A stretch of 64,000 nt of DNA from Bin5 sp022827195 (GCA_965208275.1 OZ242331.1:4278001-4342000); one strand, 5' to 3'. Positions 9,237 to 18,460 are shown, numbered from the stretch's first letter. Made by a program: numbers and translations. The notes: generated from the letters alone by a model not told the origin.

Positions 9237-9989
9237 TCACTCGCGGGCGGGGACTGTAATCTGCGCTACCAGTTCACCGCCGGAATTGCGCAGGGCAACG
9301 GTGGAGCCGGTCTGCCAAGCGGGGGCGTCACGGCCCCAGTAGCGGCTGACGCTGTTGTTCTGTCCGGCGGCTGTATGGAGATTGATGCCGCTGCCAGGGA
9401 AGAGCAGAGCGCTGCCGAAGGTGTAGATTGGCCCGCCGTCACGGCTGAGGGTCCATCCCTGCAGATCGACGGCGGCATTGGTGTCGTTGACGACCTGCAC
9501 CGACTCTGCGGCCAGATCGCCGGCGTTCTCGATGCGCAGCTGGAGACCCTGCTGCGGAAGCGCGGCGGCCGGGGCTTCCACCCGGGCCGGCGCGACCGGA
9601 ATGACGAGGCGCTGGCCGACAAAGACAAAGTCGGGGTCGGTCAGATCGTTGATCTCCATCAGCCTGTTGAGGGAGAGACCGAAACGAGCGGCGATGGCTG
9701 AAAGGCTGTCCCCTCTCTCTACGACGTAGATCTCGGTCTCACCCACCGGTTCCTGCGTGGGGGCCGGGATAGGGGTCGCGGTCGAGTTGTCATCAATGTC
9801 GGGGGATGCCTGCGCGCCCGCGGGTGTGGGCGTTGCGACCAGCAACACGGCAGGCGCCGGCGTGGAGGGCAAGACCAGTTCCGCCCTGCTGGGCCGGCGC
9901 TGTTCGGCAATCCAGACGACAGTGACGGCGATCGCCAGGCTGACAAGGGCGTTGACGAGAACGAGAAAGACGAGAGAGCGACGGTTCAT
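9237..9989 (-). CDS. LysM and lamin-tail domain protein, membrane-anchored
   Basis: About 250 residues from the chosen ATG at 9989 ('MNRRSLVFLVLVNALVSLAIAV'), which gives a clean signal-anchor; a longer frame to 10070 adds an unlikely polar extension. A Pro/Thr/Ala linker leads to one LysM domain ('YVVERGDSLSAIAARFGLSLNRLMEINDL', about residues 98-141), which binds peptidoglycan N-acetylglucosamine. The last 100 residues are a lamin-tail-like beta domain ('VDLQGWTLSRDGGPIYTFGSALLFPGSGINLH'). The protein is probably cell-wall associated. LysM plus lamin-tail combinations are frequent in Chloroflexota. It is divergent from secA. Confidence 0.8.
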   Translation of the reverse strand: MNRRSLVFLVLVNALVSLAIAVTVVWIAEQRRPSRAELVLPSTPAPAVLLVATPTPAGAQASPDIDDNSTATPIPAPTQEPVGETEIYVVERGDSLSAIAARFGLSLNRLMEINDLTDPDFVFVGQRLVIPVAPARVEAPAAALPQQGLQLRIENAGDLAAESVQVVNDTNAAVDLQGWTLSRDGGPIYTFGSALLFPGSGINLHTAAGQNNSVSRYWGRDAPAWQTGSTVALRNSGGELVAQITVPARE

Positions 9990-10327
9990 TGGCCTGTGGC
10001 TTACACAAGTGGCTCGTGGTTCGTAACTGCCCTCTTCACGATACACGGGCCACGATTCACATTGTAGCACAGATCGTTGGAAGGATGCAGCGCACCTGTA
10101 TTTTCCTTATGGTATTCGCGCTACATTGTCGGTTTCCGCGCGCATGGTAAAATAGACTGAGGTTTGTGGACTGGAATTAGAAGATTGACAGGAGAATCGG
10201 CGTTCAAATCGGCGCGCCGCGTTTGTGTGTTTTGCGCGCCAGGGCAAAACGCCGCAGTCGATTGGTTTGCCGCCTTTGCCAAGGCGTGGAGAGCAGCCGC
10301 GGCAAGGGACAGGCAGAGGGATACAGC
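9990..10327. other. gene-free divergent region before secA
   Basis: This 338-bp gap separates the LysM gene (leftward) from secA (rightward). It contains a promoter-like element at 10126-10153. The frame upstream of secA stays open from 10223, but its residues look non-coding and are not part of SecA. No RNA gene was seen. Confidence 0.5.
10126..10153 (+). promoter_or_regulatory. candidate secA promoter
   Basis: TTGTCG at 10126-10131 and TAAAAT at 10148-10153 are 16 bp apart, with TGG just before the -10 (extended -10). It lies about 175 bp before the secA start. A similar TTGTCG -35 precedes the ABC transporter operon. Confidence 0.45.
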
Positions 10328-13264
10328 ATGCTAAAGAAATTTCTGACCAAAGTTGTCGGCGACCCGAACGAGAAAGAGTTGAAGCGGCTGCAGCCGCTGG
10401 TTGAGGAGATCAACGGACTGGAAGAGCGGTTCGCTCGCATGGAGAACGACCAGTTCAAGCAGATGACGCTGACATTCCGTGAGCGATTGATCAGCGAGAC
10501 GACCGGCTTGCGGGATGCGCTGGCGTCCGCCGAAGGCGAGTACGCGGCCGTCGCAGGCACGGATGAACAACGCTTTGCGCGCATCGAAGTGGAACGGATC
10601 CGCAAGGAGCTGCTCGACCAGGAGCAGGAGATCCTCGACGAGATTCTGCCGGAGGCGTTCGCGGCGGTGCGCGAGGCCGCTCGCCGCACCATCGGCCTGC
10701 GCCACTATGACGTGCAGCTTATCGGCGGGGGCGTTCTGCATTCGAGCAAGATCGCGGAGATGAAAACGGGGGAAGGCAAGACGCTGGTGGCGACGCTGCC
10801 TCTCTATCTGAACGCGCTGGCCGGGCGGGGCGCGCATCTTGTCACGCCGAACGACTATCTGTCGAAGGTCGGCTTGCAGCTGATGGGGCCGGTCTACCAG
10901 TTGCTGGGGCTGTCGGCCGCGGTGATCCAGAACAGCGCGGGCAACCCGGACAGGGGCAGCTTCCTGTACGATCCCGAATTCCCTGCCGAGGACGACCGCT
11001 TCCAGAATCTGCGCCCGATCACGCGGCAGGAGGCCTACCAGGCCGACATCACCTACGGCACGAACAACGAGTTCGGTTTTGACTATCTGCGCGACAACAT
11101 GGTGCTGGACAAAACGCGGCAGTCGCAGCGGGAGCTGCACTATGCGATTGTGGATGAGGTGGACAACATCCTCATCGACGAAGCGCGCACGCCGCTGATC
11201 ATCTCAGGCGAGTCGCAGGAGAGCAGCAGCTATTACAGCCAGTTCGCGCAGCTGGTGCGCGGCATGCGCCCCGGGACCGACTACGAGATCAATGAAAAGG
11301 AAAAGGTGGCCACGCTGACGGAAGAGGGCATCGCCGCGGTGGAGAAGAAGCTGGGCCTGGAGAATCTGTACGATCCGGCCAATTTTGAGATGCTGCCTTA
11401 TCTGGACAATGCGCTGCGGGGCCACGCGCTCTATCACCGCGACAAGGACTACATCATCCGCAGCAACGAGGTGATCATCGTCGATGAGTTCACCGGGCGA
11501 CTGATGGAGGGGCGGCGCTACGGCGAGGGCCTGCACCAGGCGATTGAGGCCAAGGAGGGCGTGCGGGTCAAGAAGGAGTCGATGACGCTGGCGACGATCA
11601 CCTTCCAGAACTTCTTCCGCATGTACAACAAGCTGGCCGGCATGACCGGCACGGCCAAGACGGAGGAGGAGGAGTTCCAGAGCATCTACAACCTGGATGT
11701 GGTGGCGATCCCGACCCATCTGCCGACGATCCGCGCCGACCACGAGGATCTGATCTACAAGAACCAGGCGGCCAAATTCAGCGCCGTGATAGATGAGATC
11801 AACGGCGCGCACGAGCAGGGGCAGCCGGTACTGGTGGGGACGGTGGCGATCGAGACGAGTGAGCTGGTCAGCCGCATGTTAAAGCGCCGCGGCATTCCGC
11901 ATGAGGTGCTCAACGCCAAAAACCACGAGCGCGAGGCAACGATCATCGCGCAGGCAGGGCGGCCCGGCGCGGTCACGATCGCGACCAATATGGCCGGCCG
12001 CGGCGTCGATATCCTGCTGGGCGGCAACTATGAGGGCCTCGCCCGCGACCAGATGCGCAAAGATGGTGTCGATCTGACGAGCATTCCTCAGCGGGCATGG
12101 AACCATTGCCTGGAGCTGCTCAAGAATGACCAGGACCCGACGGAGAGCTATAACACGCCGTGGGCCGCGGTGCTGAAACAGAGGTGGGACGAGACGAAGC
12201 AGGACCAGGAACAGGTGAAGGCCGGAGGCGGTCTCTATGTGGTTGGCACCGAACGCCACGAAGCGCGGCGCATCGACAACCAGCTGCGCGGCCGTTCCGG
12301 TCGCCTGGGTGACCCGGGCGCGAGCCGCTTCTTCCTCAGCCTGGAGGACGACCTTGTGCGCCGTTTTGGCGGCGACCGCGTGACCGGCGTAATGGACCGG
12401 CTCGGCCTGGAGGACGATCAGCCGATCAAACACAATATGATCAGCAAGGCGATCGAGAACGCGCAGACCCGCGTCGAGGGCCACAACTTCGACATACGCA
12501 AGCACGTGCTCAAATATGACGAAGTCGTCAACGAGCAGCGCGAGACGATCTACATGCAGCGGCGGCGTCTTCTGAGCGAGCCGTCGTTGAAGCCCGCCAT
12601 CGAGGAGCTGATCACCGACGAAATCGAAGCGGAGGTGGAGCAGCACACCGCAAATCGATTCGAAGACGAATGGAATCCGGATGAGCTGCTCCTCGGCTTG
12701 CGCACGGTCTTTCCCTTCCCGCAGAACTTCGACACTGCGGAGTGGCAGGAGCTGGACGCGGACGCTATCGCAGAGCAGGCAACCGAAATCGCCCACCAAG
12801 TCTACGATCAGAAAGAGCAGGAGATCGACGCGGAGATGCTGCGCGATGCCGAGCGGCAGATCATGCTGCGCGCGGTGGACCACCGCTGGGTGCGCCACCT
12901 GACCGACTTGGACCGGCTACGGGAGGGGATCGGGCTGCAGGCGATAGCGCAGGTCGACCCGCTGGTGGCCTACAAACGCGAGGCGTTCGCGATGTACCAG
13001 GAGTTGATGAACGACATCCGCTCCGACATTGTGAAGACGGTGATGACGCTGCAGGTGGCCAAGGCGCCGGCGCTGCCAACCCCGATCGCGCGCAACATCC
13101 AGACGAACCGGCAAGACATCTCGCAGCCGCGCACGGTGCGCAACACCAGCAACCGCCCCAAGCGCAACGACCCCTGCTGGTGCGGCAGCGGCAAGAAGTA
13201 CAAGATCTGCCACATGAAGAGCGACGCTAAGCAGGGCGGTGCGCCCGTGCGCCAAGTGGCGTAG
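10328..13264 (+). CDS. secA: preprotein translocase subunit SecA
   Basis: From the ATG at 10328 the protein has 978 residues and begins 'MLKKFLTKVVGDPNEKEL', typical of SecA. It is the ATPase motor that drives unfolded proteins through SecYEG. Walker A is in 'MKTGEGKTL', the DEAD-like box is 'IVDEVDNILIDEARTPLIISG', and helicase domain 2 carries 'TNMAGRGVDILLGGN' and 'RIDNQLRGRSGRLGDPG'. The helical scaffold follows. The C-terminus has the zinc/SecB-binding motif 'RNDPCWCGSGKKYKICH'. The 35 codons open upstream of this ATG (from 10223) lack SecA character. The size is that of a long SecA with the C-terminal zinc tail. Confidence 0.97.
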   Translation: MLKKFLTKVVGDPNEKELKRLQPLVEEINGLEERFARMENDQFKQMTLTFRERLISETTGLRDALASAEGEYAAVAGTDEQRFARIEVERIRKELLDQEQEILDEILPEAFAAVREAARRTIGLRHYDVQLIGGGVLHSSKIAEMKTGEGKTLVATLPLYLNALAGRGAHLVTPNDYLSKVGLQLMGPVYQLLGLSAAVIQNSAGNPDRGSFLYDPEFPAEDDRFQNLRPITRQEAYQADITYGTNNEFGFDYLRDNMVLDKTRQSQRELHYAIVDEVDNILIDEARTPLIISGESQESSSYYSQFAQLVRGMRPGTDYEINEKEKVATLTEEGIAAVEKKLGLENLYDPANFEMLPYLDNALRGHALYHRDKDYIIRSNEVIIVDEFTGRLMEGRRYGEGLHQAIEAKEGVRVKKESMTLATITFQNFFRMYNKLAGMTGTAKTEEEEFQSIYNLDVVAIPTHLPTIRADHEDLIYKNQAAKFSAVIDEINGAHEQGQPVLVGTVAIETSELVSRMLKRRGIPHEVLNAKNHEREATIIAQAGRPGAVTIATNMAGRGVDILLGGNYEGLARDQMRKDGVDLTSIPQRAWNHCLELLKNDQDPTESYNTPWAAVLKQRWDETKQDQEQVKAGGGLYVVGTERHEARRIDNQLRGRSGRLGDPGASRFFLSLEDDLVRRFGGDRVTGVMDRLGLEDDQPIKHNMISKAIENAQTRVEGHNFDIRKHVLKYDEVVNEQRETIYMQRRRLLSEPSLKPAIEELITDEIEAEVEQHTANRFEDEWNPDELLLGLRTVFPFPQNFDTAEWQELDADAIAEQATEIAHQVYDQKEQEIDAEMLRDAERQIMLRAVDHRWVRHLTDLDRLREGIGLQAIAQVDPLVAYKREAFAMYQELMNDIRSDIVKTVMTLQVAKAPALPTPIARNIQTNRQDISQPRTVRNTSNRPKRNDPCWCGSGKKYKICHMKSDAKQGGAPVRQVA

Positions 13265-13334
13265 GTTCTTGTGGTAAGCGGTGCCCGGCAAGCATTACCG
13301 GCAGCGCAACGCGGTGGGAGGGAGAATCGCGACA

Positions 13335-14528
13335 ATGCCCAAGGTCAATCCGGATATCATGGTCTGGGCCCGCGAGACGGCCGGTCTTACAAAGAAGGAT
13401 GCGGCCAAAAAGCTAGGCTTTCAAGACAGTACCCGCTCCTCCGCGGTAGAGAAGCTTGCCCGTATTGAGAGAGGTCAGAAAGAGCCGTCCCGGTCCCAAT
13501 TGACAAGAATGGCCGCCCAGTACCGTCGTCCACTGCTCTCCTTTTACCTCTCCAAACCACCGCGGAAAGGTGACAGGGGAGTGGACTTCCGCACCATCCC
13601 CCAAAGTGAAGATACACCCGAAGAAGCGCTGCTGGACGCCTTGATCCGGGATATCAGGGCGCGTCAGAGCATGGTTCGCGTGATCATGGAGGACGAAGAG
13701 GAAGCAGAACCGCTTCCTTTCGTCGGCTCCCACCGAATAGAGGATGGCCGCGCGGCGGTCTTGAAGTCTTTGCGTGCGTTGCTGGGCCTGAATAACACGG
13801 ACTACCGCGCCCGGCCGAACGCTTCTGCCGCCTTCGACCTGTTGCGTTGGAGAGCCGAGGAGGCAGGCATCTTCGTTCTACTCAAAGGAGATCTGGGCAA
13901 CTACAAGACCGCGCTGGATACATCTGTTTTCCGCGGGTTCGCCATCGCGGATGAAGTGACCCCTTTCATCGTGATAAACGATCAGGACGCCCAATCGGAC
14001 TGGTCCTTCAGCCTGTTGCACGAAACCGTGCATCTACTCCTCGGTCATACCGGGATCAGCGCAAGCAATACGGAAAACAGGATAGAGAAGTTCTGCAACG
14101 ACGTTGCCGGGGAATTCCTGCTGCCTGCAAGGGACATGGATCGACTCTCCCTAAATGACAGCAGAGAGCTCGGTGCCATCACGGAGCAGATCAGCACTTT
14201 GGCAGATGCGTTCAACGTAAGCCGCGCTATGGTTGCCTACAAAGCATTCCGAACTGACCAGATCTCCCAGGAGACATTCAACCTGTTGAGAGCCACCTTT
14301 CACCAAGCGTGGCTAGAGGAACGGAAACACCGTCGCGAGCAAGCACGCGAGCAGAACGGCGGACCCAGCTACTATACGATACGTCGCCACCGACTGGGCA
14401 GCCGCATAATCGGGCTGGTGGATCGTATGATGGCGGCAGACGCGCTCTCAACCTCCAGAGCAGCGCAGATTCTGGGGGTTAAGCCCAGACAGGTACAGCC
14501 GTTGCTGGACACCGGCAGTTCACGATAG
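13335..14528 (+). CDS. XRE-family HTH plus ImmA/IrrE metallopeptidase (antitoxin-like)
   Basis: About 397 residues from the ATG at 13335, which has a GGGAGGGAGA Shine-Dalgarno; an in-frame start at 13281 would add a basic non-domain tail. The N-terminal 80 residues form an XRE-type helix-turn-helix ('MVWARETAGLTKKDAAKKLGF', 'LARIERGQKEPSRSQL'). The middle is an ImmA/IrrE zinc protease domain with HExxH in 'LLHETVHLLLGH' (near residue 232) and a following 'FCNDVAGEFLLP' helix. The C-terminus has another helical DNA-binding-like stretch. Proteins of this type pair with DUF4411 PIN-like toxins, and such a gene starts 3 bp downstream. GC is lower than the flanking core genes, suggesting acquisition. 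Confidence 0.85.
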   Translation: MPKVNPDIMVWARETAGLTKKDAAKKLGFQDSTRSSAVEKLARIERGQKEPSRSQLTRMAAQYRRPLLSFYLSKPPRKGDRGVDFRTIPQSEDTPEEALLDALIRDIRARQSMVRVIMEDEEEAEPLPFVGSHRIEDGRAAVLKSLRALLGLNNTDYRARPNASAAFDLLRWRAEEAGIFVLLKGDLGNYKTALDTSVFRGFAIADEVTPFIVINDQDAQSDWSFSLLHETVHLLLGHTGISASNTENRIEKFCNDVAGEFLLPARDMDRLSLNDSRELGAITEQISTLADAFNVSRAMVAYKAFRTDQISQETFNLLRATFHQAWLEERKHRREQAREQNGGPSYYTIRRHRLGSRIIGLVDRMMAADALSTSRAAQILGVKPRQVQPLLDTGSSR

Positions 14529-14531
14529 GCG

Positions 14532-15053
14532 GTGTCCTTGCTTTACCTTCTCGACGCCAATGTCCTCATTGACGCCAACCGTGACTACTATCCTATCGCG
14601 AGGGTCCCGGAATTCTGGGAATGGTTACTGGAGATGGGGAGGCTCAACCGGATTAAAGTTCCTCATGAGATCTATGAGGAAGTCATCTTTCCCCGCCCTT
14701 CAAAGGACAACGAAGGCCGGTTGGTCGAATGACTGAAGGAAGACAGCGAGACGTTGGTGCTTGGTGAAGAGGTCGCCGTGGAACTGGTTGGCCGCGTCAC
14801 CGAGCAGGGATACGCCAACGACTTGACCGATGTGGAGATAGAAAAGATAGAACGCGATCCGTTTCTCGTCGCCTACGCCCTTGTGGATAGACAAAATCGA
14901 TCCGTCGTAACCACCGAGCATTCCAGTCCGAAAAAACAAAGGGCCAACCGAAAGCTGCCTGACGTGTGCCTTGATTTCAACGTAGGCTGTATAAACACAT
15001 TCGCGCTGATTCAAGAGTTGGACTTCCACACTGGCCGGCGCGCACGATCTTGA
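14532..15053 (+). pseudogene. DUF4411 PIN-like toxin gene interrupted by an in-frame TGA
   Basis: The frame starts at GTG 14532 ('MSLLYLLDANVLIDANRDYYP', the PIN-type D-x-N-x-x-I-D start). It reads through 'KVPHEIYEEVIF', meets TGA at 14730-14732, then continues in the same frame to 15053. The downstream part has 'DPFLVAYALVDRQNRSVVTTEHSS' and 'RKLPDVCLDFNVGCINTFALIQELDF', the conserved second half of DUF4411. The combined 173 codons match the family's usual length of roughly 160-170. A single nonsense change therefore appears to have truncated an otherwise intact toxin. TGA is used as an ordinary stop elsewhere in the window, so recoding is unlikely. Confidence 0.75.
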
Positions 15054-15071
15054 CGCCCTCCCCAAGCAACC

Positions 15072-17342
15072 CTACTCCCCCGCCACGCGCAGCAACACCG
15101 TACGCCGGCGCCAGGGTACGGTCCGGTTCAACAGCTGCCCTCTGACCCAGCCCTCGATCTGCTCGACCTCTTCAGGGCCCATCCCTTCAGCCAGCCGCTC
15201 GGCATAGGACCTGCGGTCACCCAGCGCAGGGCCGAACCAGCGCCGGACCATTCCTTCGCTGATCAGAACGTCGGTGTCGGCATCGATCCGCTCGATCGAG
15301 ACGCGGCCGGACTGCGCCTGGGCGGGAAAGGCGGCAAACAGGGCAGCCTCGATTGTATCCTCGTCCCAGTTGACCAGTGCGTCCGCGCTATCGGCGTAGA
15401 TCGCCTCTTCCGCCGCGATGAGCCTCTCAGCCAGCTCCGGCCGCAGCGTGGAGCGGTCTCCGAGGGCGTAGATTCGCTGCGTATGTTTGGGGACTGTTTC
15501 CGCCAGCGAGAGCCACCCTTGCGGCGCCAGCCGTTCCGCCAACTGCCTGAGCGCGGCTTCCTTTTCGCTTGAGTTGATCAGAGCGTTGCGCCCGACGATG
15601 GCATCAAAGCGCACTGCATCAGCGTCGAGCAACTGGGCCAGTTCTCCAATCCGTCCCTGCAACAGAAGCGGCCGCGCCGGCTCCTCCAGATTTTGCGTCT
15701 GCTCCTGCAGCGCCTGGCGGTCGTCCTCGTTGAACGCCAGGGCGTAAACACCGCCTTCGGGCGAGCGGCGCTGCGCCTCCCAGGTCAGCAGCCCGCTGCC
15801 GGCGTTCAGATCGAGCACAACGCTATGCCGTTCAAGCGGGCCGCCGGCTAGAATGCGATCCCGTAGCGCGGCCGCTGCGTCACCGGACTGCGCCACTGTA
15901 CGCTGCAGCCAGCGCTCGCGGACAGACCCGCCCCCTGACGCATCATATGTCAATATTTCCGGCGGCGCGCCGGAGCCCTCCAACATGGCCGCCAGCTGCG
16001 CCTCGCGGCGGCGCGTGACGGCGGCGGCGATAGCCGCTTCATAGCCCTGGTCGGTCGGCTCGTAGAAGACCTTGCCCTGCAGCGCGGCGGGAAGATACTG
16101 CTGCGCCACCCAGTGATCGCGGTAGGCGTGGGGATAGAGATAGCCGGCGCCGTGCCCGAAGCCCTCGCTGTCGCGGTTGGCATCGCGCAGATGGCTGGGC
16201 ACGTCGGAATCGGGTTCATTGCGGACGGCGTCGAGCGCATCAAAGAAGGCCATGACCGAGTTGGACTTCTCCGCCGTCGCCAGGTAGAGAGCGGCCTGCG
16301 CCAGGGGGAAGTTGCCCTCCGGCAGGCCGACCCGGTCAAAAGCCTGCGCACAGGCGTTGACCACCTGAACGGCGCGGGGATCGGCCATGCCAACGTCCTC
16401 GCTCGCCAGGATCAGCATGCGGCGAAGGATGAAACGGGGGTCTTCGCCGGCGTAGATCATCTTCGCCAGCCAGTAAAGAGCCGCATCCGGGTCGCTGCCG
16501 CGCAGGCTCTTGATGAAGGCGCTGATCGTGTCGAAGTGATAGTCCCCCTCCTTGTCGTACAGCACCGCGCGGCGCTGGATCGACTCCTCGGCGATGGCGA
16601 GGTTGATGCGCACCTCGCCTGACGGGTCCGGGTCTGTCGTTTCGACCGCCAGCTCGAGCGCGTTGAGCACGGCGCGGGCGTCCCCATTGGCGATGGAAAC
16701 GAGATGAGCGGCCGCCTCTTCTTCGATCAGAACGCGCCGGTCGCCGTAGCCGCGACCGGGCGTATTCAGCGCGGCCTGCATGATGAGGCGCAGATGCTGT
16801 TCGGTCAGGCTCTTCAACTGGAAGATTCGGCTGCGGCTGACGAGCGCCTTGTTGACTTCAAAATAGGGATTTTCGGTGGTGGCGCCGATGAAGGTAACCG
16901 TCCCGTTCTCTACCCATGGCAGCAGCGCGTCCTGCTGCGCCTTGTTGAAGCGATGCACCTCGTCAACGAAGAGGATGGTCCCCTGATCGTACAACGCCCA
17001 GCGTTCCTGGGCGTCGGTCACCGTTGCACGAATCTCTTTGACGCCGGCAAGAACGGCGTTGAGCGCGCTGAAATGCGCCGCCGTCGTGTTGGCGATGACC
17101 TGGGCAAGCGTTGTCTTGCCCGTGCCGGGCGGACCATAGAATATCAGGCTACTCAACTGGTCCGCCTGAATCGCGCGGCGCAGGAGTCGTCCCGGCCCTA
17201 CAATCGCTTCTTGGCCGATGAACTCATCGAGTGTGCGCGGCCTCATGCGCGCGGCTAGCGGCGCGTTGGCTTCGATGCGTTCGTTGCGGGCCGACTCAAA
17301 CAGATCGCTGGCAAGTTGACCGGCTTGTGAATAGCGCACCAC
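15072..17342 (-). CDS. rarA: RarA/MgsA AAA+ ATPase fused to a methyltransferase-like domain
   Basis: A 756-residue fusion. Residues 1-440 are RarA (MgsA), a clamp-loader-like AAA+ ATPase acting at stalled replication forks: 'PLAARMRPRTLDEFIGQ', Walker A 'YGPPGTGKTTLAQ', Walker B 'ILFVDEVHRFNKAQQDALLP', sensor 1 'GATTENPYFEVN', and the tetramerisation part 'YLYPHAYRDHWVAQQYLP'. Residues about 500-756 carry a class I SAM-binding-like motif, 'VVLDLNAGSGLLTWEAQRR', with the rest of a Rossmann-like fold. Such a RarA/unknown-domain fusion is known, for example in cyanobacteria, but the role of the second half is not established. The start is GTG with a distant GAGG; a slightly later start cannot be excluded. 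Confidence 0.9.
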   Translation of the reverse strand: MVRYSQAGQLASDLFESARNERIEANAPLAARMRPRTLDEFIGQEAIVGPGRLLRRAIQADQLSSLIFYGPPGTGKTTLAQVIANTTAAHFSALNAVLAGVKEIRATVTDAQERWALYDQGTILFVDEVHRFNKAQQDALLPWVENGTVTFIGATTENPYFEVNKALVSRSRIFQLKSLTEQHLRLIMQAALNTPGRGYGDRRVLIEEEAAAHLVSIANGDARAVLNALELAVETTDPDPSGEVRINLAIAEESIQRRAVLYDKEGDYHFDTISAFIKSLRGSDPDAALYWLAKMIYAGEDPRFILRRMLILASEDVGMADPRAVQVVNACAQAFDRVGLPEGNFPLAQAALYLATAEKSNSVMAFFDALDAVRNEPDSDVPSHLRDANRDSEGFGHGAGYLYPHAYRDHWVAQQYLPAALQGKVFYEPTDQGYEAAIAAAVTRRREAQLAAMLEGSGAPPEILTYDASGGGSVRERWLQRTVAQSGDAAAALRDRILAGGPLERHSVVLDLNAGSGLLTWEAQRRSPEGGVYALAFNEDDRQALQEQTQNLEEPARPLLLQGRIGELAQLLDADAVRFDAIVGRNALINSSEKEAALRQLAERLAPQGWLSLAETVPKHTQRIYALGDRSTLRPELAERLIAAEEAIYADSADALVNWDEDTIEAALFAAFPAQAQSGRVSIERIDADTDVLISEGMVRRWFGPALGDRRSYAERLAEGMGPEEVEQIEGWVRGQLLNRTVPWRRRTVLLRVAGE

Positions 17343-17854
17343 GACAGAATCTACCTCGCGCTTGCAGACATCCTGAATTCAGCGTGCGCCCGCCGCGTCA
17401 GAGACCATCGCCTGACTGAATAGAGAGCGTTTTGGGCGAGACTCATCTGAGGATAAAGTGGCCACAAGTGGGGAAAAGTCGGATAATTGGGGATAAAACC
17501 GGGGATAACTCGCAAAAAAGTGGATAAATGTCCCTCGTAACTCCAGCTCACGATTTATCCCCGATCCCGTTAACTTATACCCGGCTGGGTACAAGTTGGG
17601 GACAGATCCCATATTTTGTGTCGAACATCGATTCGGCGGATTCTCCCGTCCTTCCCTTTCCCGATCTTCCCGCTGAACTATCCCCATCGGGCATACTCAT
17701 TCCGGTCAAACTGGCCACAACATACAGGCCTATCTCCGCTGCAATACCACATATCGTGTCATCTTTTTGCGTATCCCCATATCCCCACCGCCTACGATCA
17801 AATACGAAATGAAATCAAAACTATGATGGGAATGTCTCTGTTTAATCTCAAGAT
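17343..17854. other. gene-free region with clustered DnaA-box-like motifs; candidate replication origin
   Basis: This 512-bp gap holds nine 9-mers related to the DnaA box TTATCCACA. Read on the minus strand: TTATCCTCA (17448), TTATCCGAC (17478), TTATCCCCA (17488), TTATCCCCG (17500), TTATCCACT (17519). Read on the plus strand: TTATCCCCG (17555), CTATCCCCA (17678), GTATCCCCA (17771), ATATCCCCA (17779). The minus-reading group lies left and the plus-reading group right of about 17540. A moderately AT-rich stretch follows at 17800-17870. This pattern suits a bacterial origin or a DnaA-controlled region. No dnaA or dnaN is nearby, so the call is tentative. Confidence 0.4.
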
Positions 17855-18367
17855 TCAGTCAGGCTTCAACAAGATGGCTGTTGGCGGCAAGTGGGGCAAC
17901 GGATCACTGTAGCCACCCCATCCGTCGGTAACGAGGTAAGGGGCGATGCGAATGCCAAAATGGAAGTTCAGATTCGGCCCAGTCCCCCGATCGAAATAGC
18001 CGAGCAGAGTTCCTCGATTCACGTGTTGCCCTGCATCGACGGTAAGTTCATGGAATCGGGTGTAGAGGGATTCACCCCACGGGTGGGCAATGCGGACGAA
18101 GCGACCGTGCCGTTCGGTACTGTAACCGATGGCGATGATGATTCCACTGTCCGCGGCGATGATCTTTTCGTTCGGGGGCATCTCAAAATCGATGCCGTCG
18201 TGCCCGAAGAGCGCTTTGTCGCCTGAAAGAAAGCGCCGGTAGTACTCCGGCCGGGCGCCCCATTGCTGAACGAGGCGGCGCTGGCCTTCAAATGGCGCTG
18301 TCAGGTAGACGCCTTCAGGTTCGTAGTAGCCGTTTTCGATCGCGCTGTGGACAAAGTCAAATGACAT
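17855..18367 (-). CDS. M23-like peptidase domain protein without signal peptide
   Basis: A 170-residue LytM/M23 fold. The zinc motif H-x-x-x-D is present in 'FGHDGIDF' near residue 55, the glycine-rich strands 'IIAADSGIIIAIG' follow, and a 'FHELTVDAGQHVNRGTLLGYF' block carries the usual middle histidine. In the last motif, normally H-x-H, the sequence is 'NFHFGIR': the zinc-binding second His is kept but the first, catalytic His is Asn. There is no signal peptide or membrane helix, which is unusual for a peptidoglycan hydrolase. It may be inactive or act on another substrate. Confidence 0.7.
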   Translation of the reverse strand: MSFDFVHSAIENGYYEPEGVYLTAPFEGQRRLVQQWGARPEYYRRFLSGDKALFGHDGIDFEMPPNEKIIAADSGIIIAIGYSTERHGRFVRIAHPWGESLYTRFHELTVDAGQHVNRGTLLGYFDRGTGPNLNFHFGIRIAPYLVTDGWGGYSDPLPHLPPTAILLKPD

Positions 18368-18431
18368 CGGCAGCGTTGGTCAAATGGCCCGTATCGTTGA
18401 CTGGATGCAGTGGGTGTAATTCGATTCACAT

Positions 18432-18460
18432 TCGACAACGTCTTTGGAAAAGGGTATACT
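18432..18460 (+). promoter_or_regulatory. candidate promoter of the FmdB-type gene
   Basis: TCGACA (18432-18437) and TATACT (18455-18460) are 17 bp apart, each one mismatch from the sigma-70 consensus. The predicted leader to the ATG at 18580 is about 110 nt. A second TATAGT lies at 18524-18529. Confidence 0.5.

Noticed and set aside
10223..10327. N-terminal extension of SecA
   Set aside because: The 35 residues do not resemble SecA, and the ATG at 10328 gives the canonical N-terminus.
14730..14732. TGA recoding (selenocysteine or tryptophan) in the DUF4411 gene
   Set aside because: TGA terminates many genes in the window, no selenocysteine insertion element was evident, and the family has no Cys or Trp needed at this site.
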